Shown piece by piece: positions 43,243-50,278 of a stretch of 64,000 nt of DNA. The notes beneath the pieces are model-generated. The model made no database searches. It was not told where the DNA came from and worked only from the letters and a program-made list of their open reading frames with translations. The number at the start of each line of letters is the position of its first letter. Position 1 is the first letter of the stretch. The translations under genes were made by a program, and so were the position numbers. This DNA comes from an uncultured Roseovarius sp. (GTDB taxonomy: Bacteria; Pseudomonadota; Alphaproteobacteria; Rhodobacterales; Rhodobacteraceae): positions 186,001-250,000 of the forward strand of contig CANNCP010000005.1 in NCBI GenBank assembly GCA_947503145.1, written 5' to 3'.

Positions 43243-44663
43243 GGTCCGGCCCCCGCACCGGATGCAAGTGCGGCGGCACGCACCGTACTGCGCACGATCT
43301 TGCCGCGATCATTGCGCGGGATGGCATCAAGCACGAACAACTTTGTCGGAACAGCTTCGGCCCGGCAACGCTCTCGGCACCAGGCCTTGATTGCCTCTGT
43401 ATCGCCGCCTTGGCGCAGGACAAGGGCAGCGGCCACGCATTCACCCGCCACCGGGTCAGGCAGCGCAAAGGTGCAGGCTTCGATGACATCCGCGTGGCGT
43501 TCCAGCAGCATGTCGATCTCTTCTGCTGGAATCTTGACACCTCCGCGGTTGATTTCGTTTTTGATACGTCCGGTGAGCGCAAGCACGCCATCAGCGTCGA
43601 TGGTTCCTGTGTCACCCGTCCTGAACCAGGAGCCGTGAAAGGTTGCTGCGGTTTCCTGTTCCATACCCAGATAACGGCTCATGATTGAAGGTGACGCAAT
43701 CAGCACTTCGCCTGATCCTATATCGCTAACGACACCGTCATCGATCAACAAGGCCAGTGCGCCGCCCCAGGGTTTGCCAACCAGCCCGTCGCGCGCCTCA
43801 TACGTCTCCAGACTGGCGCCGCCGATCCAGTTCGCGGTTTCGGTCATACCGTACATATTCAGCACCCGCCGGGTTCCCGTCCAATCTGCAATGGCAGTCC
43901 AGGCCGCAGCCGAGAGCGGTGCGGAGCCAACATGAACGCGCTGCAACACATGGTCCGGCCGCGACGAAAGCCGCATGGCAACCGACCAGAATGAGGGGGT
44001 CGAGCTCATGAATGTGATACGTTCACGCGCAATGATTGCGCCAAAACTGCGCATTTCATCAATACTGGGCTGGGGCCACAGGCAAAGCGAGCCACCAGCC
44101 GCCAGCACGGTCAGAACATTCCCAATCAGTCCATGCCCAAAATGGAGTGGCAGCACGCATAGTGATTGCTCAAGATCAGCCGTGCCGATTTCCGCCACAT
44201 TAAGCGCGATGCGTGCGCAAAGGCTGCGCTGGCTGTGGACGATCCCCTTGGGCCGCCCGGTAGTACCTGACGACATCAACGTGAGCGCCGGCATATCAAA
44301 ACCGAGTGGGTCCGGCGAACTTTGCGCGGCGCTTGTCGCTGGCAATGGATCCTGCCCATCCAGTATTACGTTCGCGCCTGTGGCGGTGCGCACGTTGCTG
44401 CGTTCCTCTTGTGTTATCAATGGATTGACCGCGACAGCCATGGCTCCTACGGTCCACAAGGCGAAAATGTCGCGCAGATAGTCCAGCGGTTCGGCCTGTG
44501 CGACGATGGCACAGCGGTCGGGGCCAATGCCTGCGGCAGCGAGTTCACTGGCCCTTGCTTCCACCCGATCCCAAAGCTCACCTGTGCTCAGCGAAACACC
44601 ATTGCGCAGATCTTTCAGACGTCCCCCAAGTGGGAAAATTGTAAAGAGGGGCGGTTGTACCAT
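43239..44663 (-). CDS. AMP-dependent acyl/amino-acid ligase
   Basis: 474 residues of the ANL superfamily: LTLMSSGTTGRPKGIVHSQ (P-loop), YGMTETANWIGG, then RTGDTGTIDADGVLALTGRI and the late catalytic Lys in PRNDRGKIVRS. First gene of a leftward operon with GNAT, ACP and nucleotidyltransferase. It should load the ACP with a carboxylic acid substrate that cannot be named from sequence. Confidence 0.9.
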   Translation of the reverse strand: MVQPPLFTIFPLGGRLKDLRNGVSLSTGELWDRVEARASELAAAGIGPDRCAIVAQAEPLDYLRDIFALWTVGAMAVAVNPLITQEERSNVRTATGANVILDGQDPLPATSAAQSSPDPLGFDMPALTLMSSGTTGRPKGIVHSQRSLCARIALNVAEIGTADLEQSLCVLPLHFGHGLIGNVLTVLAAGGSLCLWPQPSIDEMRSFGAIIARERITFMSSTPSFWSVAMRLSSRPDHVLQRVHVGSAPLSAAAWTAIADWTGTRRVLNMYGMTETANWIGGASLETYEARDGLVGKPWGGALALLIDDGVVSDIGSGEVLIASPSIMSRYLGMEQETAATFHGSWFRTGDTGTIDADGVLALTGRIKNEINRGGVKIPAEEIDMLLERHADVIEACTFALPDPVAGECVAAALVLRQGGDTEAIKAWCRERCRAEAVPTKLFVLDAIPRNDRGKIVRSTVRAAALASGAGAGP

Positions 44664-44754
44664 TGCTATTCTCCTGCCCAGCCAGTGTGGTTTTAGGCGT
44701 AATATGTTTGTTTATAATGAGTTGTAGCAGCTTTGAGGACAATCATGAAAAGGA

Positions 44755-44784
44755 TTGACGATATGGCTATGGGTCGGGCATGAT
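44755..44784 (+). promoter_or_regulatory. Possible promoter of the precursor peptide gene
   Basis: TTGACG (44755-44760) and CATGAT (44779-44784) are spaced by 18 bp, 45 bp before the precursor ATG. A second candidate -10, TATAAT, lies at 44713-44718 but with a poor -35. Both are weak predictions. Confidence 0.35.
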
Positions 44785-44828
44785 TTCGTAAGATCCTATC
44801 CTTGGATAAGTCAGACGGAGTGGAAGTA

Positions 44829-44933
44829 ATGAAGAGAGAATATCAAAAACCGACGCTAATCAAGCGTGAGAAGCTGTCAGCAGTAACGGCAGCATCTGCG
44901 GTTTCAGCGGGTGGTGGCAAGCCAGCAAACTAG
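44829..44933 (+). CDS. Putative RiPP precursor peptide (34 residues)
   Basis: ATG 44829 with GGAG eight bases upstream. The leader MKREYQKPTLIKREKLSAVT has the Y-x2-P-x-L ... L-x3-T pattern recognised by the PqqD-like B1 protein of lasso-type clusters, with Thr20 in the penultimate-leader position. After the leader comes AASAVSAGGGKPAN and a stop. There is no Asp or Glu after Glu14, so a normal lasso Asp/Glu ring cannot form; Lys31 and the C-terminal Asn are the reactive candidates. A strong hairpin follows 9 bp after the stop. Confidence 0.8.
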   Translation: MKREYQKPTLIKREKLSAVTAASAVSAGGGKPAN

Positions 44934-44942
44934 AGAACTGAC

Positions 44943-44981
44943 ACTTGGGCCAGACTGCCATTTGGCATGTGTGGCCCAAGT
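44943..44981 (+). terminator. Nested hairpin after the precursor gene
   Basis: ACTTGGGCCA (44943-44952) pairs perfectly with TGGCCCAAGT (44972-44981). Inside the loop, TGCCA (44956-44960) pairs with TGGCA (44963-44967). No T-run follows. It probably stabilises or ends the short precursor mRNA and may also stop leftward transcription from the HprK-like gene. Confidence 0.7.
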
Positions 44982-45016
44982 ACCGGGTTGGTTCGAACTG
45001 AAAAGTTTGAGCCAAC

Positions 45017-46018
45017 TCATTCAAGTAAGGTTCGGGAAACCTTAGCAACTGAGGACAGTTCGGTCGAGGTAATCAACACTTGTGTCGACCCGCAATTGAC
45101 CACATCCGCGAGCATTGCATAACGGCGCAACTGCAACGCTGTTGGCCCCGTAGCGGAATTGCGTAGATTATCGGCCGCCAGGGCCGCAAGCATATTGGTC
45201 TTATCGATTGGCTGGATCATTGCGTCCTGGCCGCTGCCGCGCTTCAATAACAATATATCTGTGACAGGCAGGGTGCGGTCTTCAGTCTGAAGCAGACCTT
45301 TCAACGCCATTCGCGCCACTGCCTGTTCACCGGCAGCATCCCAGTTCGGGCCGATCACGGGGGTGAGCCAAGGCAACATGGCGACCGTATCCCGGTGGAT
45401 TTTTACCGCCCGCGGTAACCCCCATGCACGAACCACATCCCCCTCTTTGCGCAATACCATCGCATCGTCAGCAGCGAGTTTGAAACCGGCACGTGCGAAG
45501 GCCAGCGCAGTGGTGGTCTTGCCCGTTCCGCTCGGTGCGCAGAGCAGGAGCATCCTGTCACTATCGGGAAAGGACAAGCCGGCACAGTGGACCACCTGCT
45601 GCCCATCTGCGTCGAGCGCGTATTCCAGCGCCAGCGCGATCATGCTGCCATGCGTGTGGCCCAAGGCACTGTCGGTAACCACGATTTCGGCGGTCCTTGT
45701 CTCTGGCCGGATGGTCAGCGAGGCGGCACCGGGAAAGACCAGCCAATAGGCGTCATTCGTGCGCGCAAACACGCACACTCCTTCATCATAAAGTGGTCCC
45801 TGGTAAAGCACCTCGGCTTCGTCCGGCAAGTCGGCGGGCGGGCCGCAGGCGATGCAGAGCAGGAAAGTCGGCGTTTTTGGCATCGCCATACGCCGCTCGC
45901 CTATGAAATAATCAAGTCCTTCCAGCAGATCAGCGCGATCTGCACAGACGCCAAGCACGGTCGCTTCGAGGTCATAGCAGGCATCCAGCCCCTGAAGGTG
46001 GGCGGGGCCTAATGGCAT
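45017..46018 (-). CDS. HPr-kinase-like P-loop protein of the RiPP island
   Basis: 333 residues. Walker A in LLCAPSGTGKTTTALAFARAG (about residue 165), followed by LAADDAMVL with acidic residues as in HprK-type kinases. Similar proteins in lasso clusters phosphorylate the C-terminal residue of the precursor (known for paeninodin). Here the precursor has Ser17, Ser23 and Ser26 but no C-terminal Ser. Third gene of the operon after B1 and B2; its start overlaps the B2 stop by ten bases. Confidence 0.8.
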   Translation of the reverse strand: MPLGPAHLQGLDACYDLEATVLGVCADRADLLEGLDYFIGERRMAMPKTPTFLLCIACGPPADLPDEAEVLYQGPLYDEGVCVFARTNDAYWLVFPGAASLTIRPETRTAEIVVTDSALGHTHGSMIALALEYALDADGQQVVHCAGLSFPDSDRMLLLCAPSGTGKTTTALAFARAGFKLAADDAMVLRKEGDVVRAWGLPRAVKIHRDTVAMLPWLTPVIGPNWDAAGEQAVARMALKGLLQTEDRTLPVTDILLLKRGSGQDAMIQPIDKTNMLAALAADNLRNSATGPTALQLRRYAMLADVVNCGSTQVLITSTELSSVAKVSRTLLE

Positions 46019-46458
46019 GAATTCGGCTGTTCGGGATAAGTGTAAACGGTCACAAGTGGCGTCTCTGGCATGCCGAGAACGGTCTTGCCATTGATATCAA
46101 TCCAGCAATGGGCAGCAAGCTTTGTATCGGTAATGGAGCCAGGATTGACCCCGAAACAAAGGCGCGGGTCATGTCCCGCTTCGCGCAGGAAGCGAAAGCC
46201 AAGCAACCCCAGACGCAGGCAGCGCCGGTCGCGCATCAACCACGGGCGCCGCGCAGTCTGCACCACCCTGTCGGTAATATATGAAACGGGAAGGCCGGAG
46301 TAGAAGGCGCGGCGGTTAGACGTCGCCAGTTTCAGAGCTTTTTCGAAAGAGTCTCGCGATACCTGAAAGGGCATCAAGCGCGCACGCACCCATAGCTCCA
46401 GATTGAAAAGCAGCCTTGCGCCGAGTGGAATCACCATCGTTGATGCCGAGCGGCTCAT
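46009..46458 (-). CDS. Lasso-type B2 protein (transglutaminase-like leader peptidase)
   Basis: 149 residues, matching the C-terminal half of McjB. Catalytic Cys in DRRCLRLGLLGFRFLREAG and catalytic His in AHCWIDINGK. It should cut the leader from the precursor once the RRE protein delivers it. Start overlaps the PqqD-like stop (ATGA). It defines the cluster as lasso-like. Confidence 0.9.
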   Translation of the reverse strand: MSRSASTMVIPLGARLLFNLELWVRARLMPFQVSRDSFEKALKLATSNRRAFYSGLPVSYITDRVVQTARRPWLMRDRRCLRLGLLGFRFLREAGHDPRLCFGVNPGSITDTKLAAHCWIDINGKTVLGMPETPLVTVYTYPEQPNSCH

Positions 46459-46739
46459 TCGACGCGCCGAAGTATACCTTCGTCGATGAATTCGCGTGCG
46501 AGGTCGACCAGATCATCTGTCATAGTCTTGATGTCGATGTCGAACTCCTCGCAGAGGTCAGCGGCAATCGCACCCAGCGTTCGGGTTCCGTCGACATGGC
46601 TCAGAAATGTCTCCGATGTTGCATTGCATGTGTAAAGCTGGCCATCGCTAACGCGCAAGATCACCGCGCCGTCACCGGCTGGCTGATAGCTGACCGATGG
46701 GTGCATTGCAAAAACCGATTGTGGCTGGATAGATGACAT
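46455..46739 (-). CDS. PqqD-family RRE protein (lasso B1-like)
   Basis: 94 residues from ATG 46739; the open frame extends further but the upstream part is unlike the family. YQPAGDGAVILRVSDGQLYTCNATSETFLSHVDGTRT followed by an alternating helix region (ADLCEEFDIDIKTMTDDLVDLAREF) is the PqqD winged-helix fold that binds precursor leaders. First of three overlapping genes (B1, B2, HprK-like). Confidence 0.88.
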   Translation of the reverse strand: MSSIQPQSVFAMHPSVSYQPAGDGAVILRVSDGQLYTCNATSETFLSHVDGTRTLGAIAADLCEEFDIDIKTMTDDLVDLAREFIDEGILRRVE

Positions 46740-46897
46740 ATCGCAGGAATTACCTGATTTTATTCCAAAAACCAAGATATATCCTTTGACGCAATCAAGT
46801 TTCATCCTCAAGCTTGTTTTTGAAAATTCCTCAAGGGTTGATCGCATGGCTTCAGTTTTGAATAAGCCAGCCGAGATACGATGGAAAAGGAACATAA

Positions 46898-48202
46898 ATG
46901 AGGAGGCTGGGGCAATTGGGGGCGGCAGTCAGTCGCAAAATGCGTGACGCGCGGCGCCGCGTCCGTATCGGCGCCGCGCATATGGTCCGCCCGTTCATGC
47001 GACGCTGGACCTTCGTTGCGATCACCGGCAGCTGCGGCAAGACGACATCGACGGCGCTACTTGCGCATATCGTGGATGCGCCATCTCCGCTGATCCTGGC
47101 GAGAGGCTTGAACAATGCTTATGGCGCAGCGCGCGCCATTCTGAATCTTGCATTCCGCAAACCCGCCATCGCGATATTCGAAATAACGGGCCACGCACCC
47201 GGTGCTGTCCGAGCGACGTCTCGCCTTATAAAACCGTCTGTCGGGATCGTTACCGTGGTTGGGCTGGACCATACCAGCGCCTTTGGCAAAATTGACGCCA
47301 CCGCCGACGAAAAAATGACCCTTGTCGCCGACCTGCCAGCAGATGGTCTTGCCGTTCTTAATGCCGACGATGAACGCATTATGGCACGCACGGATATGAC
47401 CGTTGCGCCGGTTGTTACTTTTGGGCGCGCTGAGAGTGCAACCTTGCAACTCCATTCGGTCCGTGATGCCTGGCCGCTTCCGCTGGAGTTGGACGTATCA
47501 TGGCATGGTGAACGTTTTTGCATCGAAAGCCCACTGATCGGAAAGCAGTCTGTGGGGGTCATCCTCGCCAGCTTGTTGACTGCGCTTGAGCTGGGCATCG
47601 ACCGCCAGCAGTGCTTGGACCGCCTGAAACAATTTTCCCCGCTTATGAACCGCATGTCTGTCCATGAGGTTCCCGATGGGCGACAGTTCATTCTGGATGC
47701 CTGGAAGGCGCCGCATTGGGCGCTGGACGCCTGCCTGTCTTTTCTGGGAACAGCGACTGCGCCGCGCAAGACCGTGGTTTTCGGCACACTCTCGGATGTG
47801 CGGGGTAATACGCGCAAACGATACGAGCATACGGCGCACAGCGCCTTGGAAGTTGCTGACCGCGTTTTGTTTGTCGGAGCCGAATCTGCAAGGGTGCGAC
47901 GCATGAAAGAAGAGGATATTGAAGGGCGGCTGTTCCGCTTTGACGATGCAAAGGCTGCGCATGAGTTCCTGTCTGCCGATCGGGTCCCGGGCGAGCTGAT
48001 CTATGTCAAAGCCAGTCGTGCGGATCATTTGGAGCGTTTAGTGCATGCAAATTTCACGGATATCGCCTGCTGGCGATATCGCTGCGGCAAACGTTTTCAG
48101 GGCTGTTCATTCTGCACGCATTTGCTTGAACGGCCGATCCGCGATGCCAAACGGGCCAGCACCCTCCCGTGGCTGACGCCACAGCAGAAAAATCCGGTGT
48201 AG
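46898..48202 (+). CDS. Mur-ligase-family amide ligase of the RiPP island
   Basis: 434 residues. ATP-binding loop in AITGSCGKTTSTALLAHI (about residue 38), GIVTVVGLDHTSAFG, KMTLVADLPADGLAVLNADDERI and a C-terminal domain with ILDAWKAPHWALDACLSFL: the three-domain Mur ligase order, MurF-like. The C-terminus adds a Cys-rich patch (RCGKRFQGCSFC). Mur ligases join amino acids to acyl-phosphate intermediates. AAAGGAA precedes the ATG. Divergent from the B1-B2-HprK operon. Confidence 0.85.
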   Translation: MRRLGQLGAAVSRKMRDARRRVRIGAAHMVRPFMRRWTFVAITGSCGKTTSTALLAHIVDAPSPLILARGLNNAYGAARAILNLAFRKPAIAIFEITGHAPGAVRATSRLIKPSVGIVTVVGLDHTSAFGKIDATADEKMTLVADLPADGLAVLNADDERIMARTDMTVAPVVTFGRAESATLQLHSVRDAWPLPLELDVSWHGERFCIESPLIGKQSVGVILASLLTALELGIDRQQCLDRLKQFSPLMNRMSVHEVPDGRQFILDAWKAPHWALDACLSFLGTATAPRKTVVFGTLSDVRGNTRKRYEHTAHSALEVADRVLFVGAESARVRRMKEEDIEGRLFRFDDAKAAHEFLSADRVPGELIYVKASRADHLERLVHANFTDIACWRYRCGKRFQGCSFCTHLLERPIRDAKRASTLPWLTPQQKNPV

Positions 48203-48206
48203 ATCT

Positions 48207-48251
48207 ATGGCGCTATTCACTGTGAACCTCCCCGCCTGGCGGCCCGAATGA
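48207..48251 (+). other. 14-codon mini-ORF coupled to the cyclase gene
   Basis: ATG 48207 reads MALFTVNLPAWRPE and ends in a TGA that overlaps the cyclase ATG (ATGA at 48248). It could be a translational leader for the cyclase. A second tiny RiPP substrate is less likely as it lacks the Y-x2-P-x-L leader. Confidence 0.35.
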
Positions 48252-50095
48252 GCGGCCTGGCCGGTGTGTTTGCAAACAACGAAACCTCTGTTGATACAAC
48301 CGAGGTCGATGCCATGCTTGACCTGCTCAAACACCGAGGTCCCGACAGCCTTGCAGTTTGGCAGGACGACAATATTGTGCTGGGGCATCGGCTTTTGGCC
48401 AACCTCGATACGGCTGATCTGGGTGCGCAGCCGATAGTCAGTCCTGATGGTGTGGGCGTTCTAGTTTATGATGGAAAGGTTTATAATTTCGATCAGTTGC
48501 GATGCGAACTGAAGGCAGAAGGCATTACATTTCGTAGCTACGGTGATGCCGAGGTCGTGCTCCACGCGCTTCATCACTGGGGAGCTGAGCGCGCCATCCC
48601 TCGCTTCAATGGCATGTTTTCGATTGCATATGTAGATTTACGCTGTCGCACCCTATGGCTCGCGCGAGATCGACTTGGCATTAAGCCGCTGGTGACGATG
48701 TATCTCAACAATAGGTTGCTTTTCGCGTCAGAGGTGAAGGCGCTGCGCGCCCATCCGCAATGCGCAGTCCACCTGCGCGCAGAGAAACTCTTGCAATGGC
48801 TGGCTGAGCCCCGTCAGCAATCTCACTGTTTGCTCTTTGACCGGCTTGAGGATGTTGCGCCCGGATCATGGTGGCGGGTGGATGAAAGTAGCGTAAGCCG
48901 TCATGCGTATTTCACACTACCCGAAGCGGTCGATTCGCGTCGGATTGTTGGCGCCGCAGGTGCTGGAACCGCTGGCCTTGTTGACAGGTTCGAGACGTTG
49001 CTTGATGCAAGCGTGCGCACGCATCTGGTCAGCGACACACCTGTCGCAGCCATGTGCAGCGGCGGCGTAGACTCCAGCCTCATCGCGGCCCTAGCTTCCA
49101 AACATGATCCGGGCATTGTCGGTTATGTGGCGGACATCCCTGCAACCGGCGAAGCAGAAACGGCCGAGCGGGTGGGCAACCACCTGGGGGTGAAAATCAA
49201 ACGCGTACCGCTGGATCGCGCACTCTTTCTCAGGCTGTGGCCACTAGCGGTGCAGCATTCAGACGGCCCCCTGTTTCACGCCAGCGACGTCGCCCTTTTA
49301 GCAGTCGCGCAGAAGTGTCATCAGGACGGAAACAAAGTATTGCTGACGGGCGAAGGCTCTGACGAGTTCTTTGGCGGATATGATTGGCATAGGGCGACTT
49401 TACGACAATGGCGCAAGATTGAAGGCCTGCGCGGCTTGCTGACGCGCCCTGCGCGGCGCTGTATGAAGCAAGCGGCCCTGGACAGCATGCCATTCCGGCC
49501 TTCTTGGGGCTGGACCGCAGACAGCAGGGTTTTGTTGTCCATGGGCGTTGAAACCAGCCTGTCACCGCCCGACCTGCTCTCTTATCTCTCCTCTGTCCAA
49601 CCCGCTTCTGAACGGGCTCTGATCGGCCACTGCATTCATGAGACGCGTATGCATCTGCCGTGGCTCCTGCACCGGCATGACCGCATGGGAATGGCGGCGT
49701 CAATCGAAATGCGGGTCCCTTTCATCGAGAACAATCTTATCGACTTTGCGCTGCACCTGCCGCCCGGCGCCCGGATCAAGGGCAGGCATGGCAAGTGGGT
49801 CGTGAAAGAAGCCGCGGCACGGCACCTACCGCGCAAGGTCGTCTATGCGAAAAAGAAAGGCTTCCCAGTTCCTGCCGCGTGCTGGCGGGGATGCGAAGGA
49901 ATATTGGTGGGTGGCTTATTGGCTAAGCTGTTTGGCTGGAATGAGGTAATGGCAGAAAAAATTATTGGGCGGCTTGCAGACAATAACCTGCTAGGTTTTC
50001 ATCTGGTAGGACTTGAGCTTTGGTTACGCCTGGTCAGCGGAGAAGAGCCGGAAGCACTGGGTCAGGTGCTTTTGCAGCTGGGAGACACGCGATGA
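48248..50095 (+). CDS. Asparagine-synthetase-like lasso cyclase (C protein)
   Basis: 615 residues. The N-terminal class II glutaminase-like domain starts MSGLAGVFANN: the catalytic Cys2 of AsnB is replaced by Ser, so it cannot use glutamine. The synthetase domain keeps the ATP motif CSGGVDSSLIAALAS (about residue 275) and LTGEGSDEFFGGYDWHR. This matches McjC-like enzymes that adenylate a carboxylate and close an isopeptide bond. Follows the Mur ligase gene by 45 bp. Confidence 0.9.
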   Translation: MSGLAGVFANNETSVDTTEVDAMLDLLKHRGPDSLAVWQDDNIVLGHRLLANLDTADLGAQPIVSPDGVGVLVYDGKVYNFDQLRCELKAEGITFRSYGDAEVVLHALHHWGAERAIPRFNGMFSIAYVDLRCRTLWLARDRLGIKPLVTMYLNNRLLFASEVKALRAHPQCAVHLRAEKLLQWLAEPRQQSHCLLFDRLEDVAPGSWWRVDESSVSRHAYFTLPEAVDSRRIVGAAGAGTAGLVDRFETLLDASVRTHLVSDTPVAAMCSGGVDSSLIAALASKHDPGIVGYVADIPATGEAETAERVGNHLGVKIKRVPLDRALFLRLWPLAVQHSDGPLFHASDVALLAVAQKCHQDGNKVLLTGEGSDEFFGGYDWHRATLRQWRKIEGLRGLLTRPARRCMKQAALDSMPFRPSWGWTADSRVLLSMGVETSLSPPDLLSYLSSVQPASERALIGHCIHETRMHLPWLLHRHDRMGMAASIEMRVPFIENNLIDFALHLPPGARIKGRHGKWVVKEAAARHLPRKVVYAKKKGFPVPAACWRGCEGILVGGLLAKLFGWNEVMAEKIIGRLADNNLLGFHLVGLELWLRLVSGEEPEALGQVLLQLGDTR

Positions 50096-50128
50096 CGTTC
50101 TCTGCACCTTGGCAGCCTTGGGGCTGTG
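50092..50128 (+). pseudogene. Start of a truncated gene after the cyclase
   Basis: An ATG overlapping the cyclase stop (ATGA, 50092-50095) opens a frame reading MTFSAPWQPWGC, which then runs straight into IS3-related DNA at about 50129 and ends in a chance stop. The coupled start suggests the operon once continued. Since the island has no exporter, a transporter gene is a plausible lost partner, but the fragment is too short to identify. Confidence 0.5.
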
Positions 50129-50253
50129 CGCTTATTAGTTCGATACGCACCGCATCTTGCCTGAATTAATTTTTTCGCTTCAGTCCCATAGTCAGTCTCC
50201 TTTGTTGCAGTAAATTCTATCAAAGGAACGGCATCAAACCGCAGCAGGTCCAA
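50129..50253 (-). mobile_element. IS3-family end remnant, same type as at 41452
   Basis: On the minus strand the end TTGGACCTGCTGCGGTTTGA (from 50253) and the following bases match the left end of the IS at 41452, including TTGCTGCAATAAA-like DNA before the OrfA ATG (50189). OrfA begins MGLKRK, has a TAA, then continues FRQDAVRIELISA before homology is lost. Both remnants point the same way and enclose the RiPP island. Confidence 0.8.
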
Positions 50254-50278
50254 TCGTCGCCGTTCCTCTAAGCACCAC

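Noticed and set aside
44745..44783. 12-codon frame before the RiPP precursor
   Set aside because: It overlaps the candidate promoter, lacks a leader motif and has no good ribosome site.
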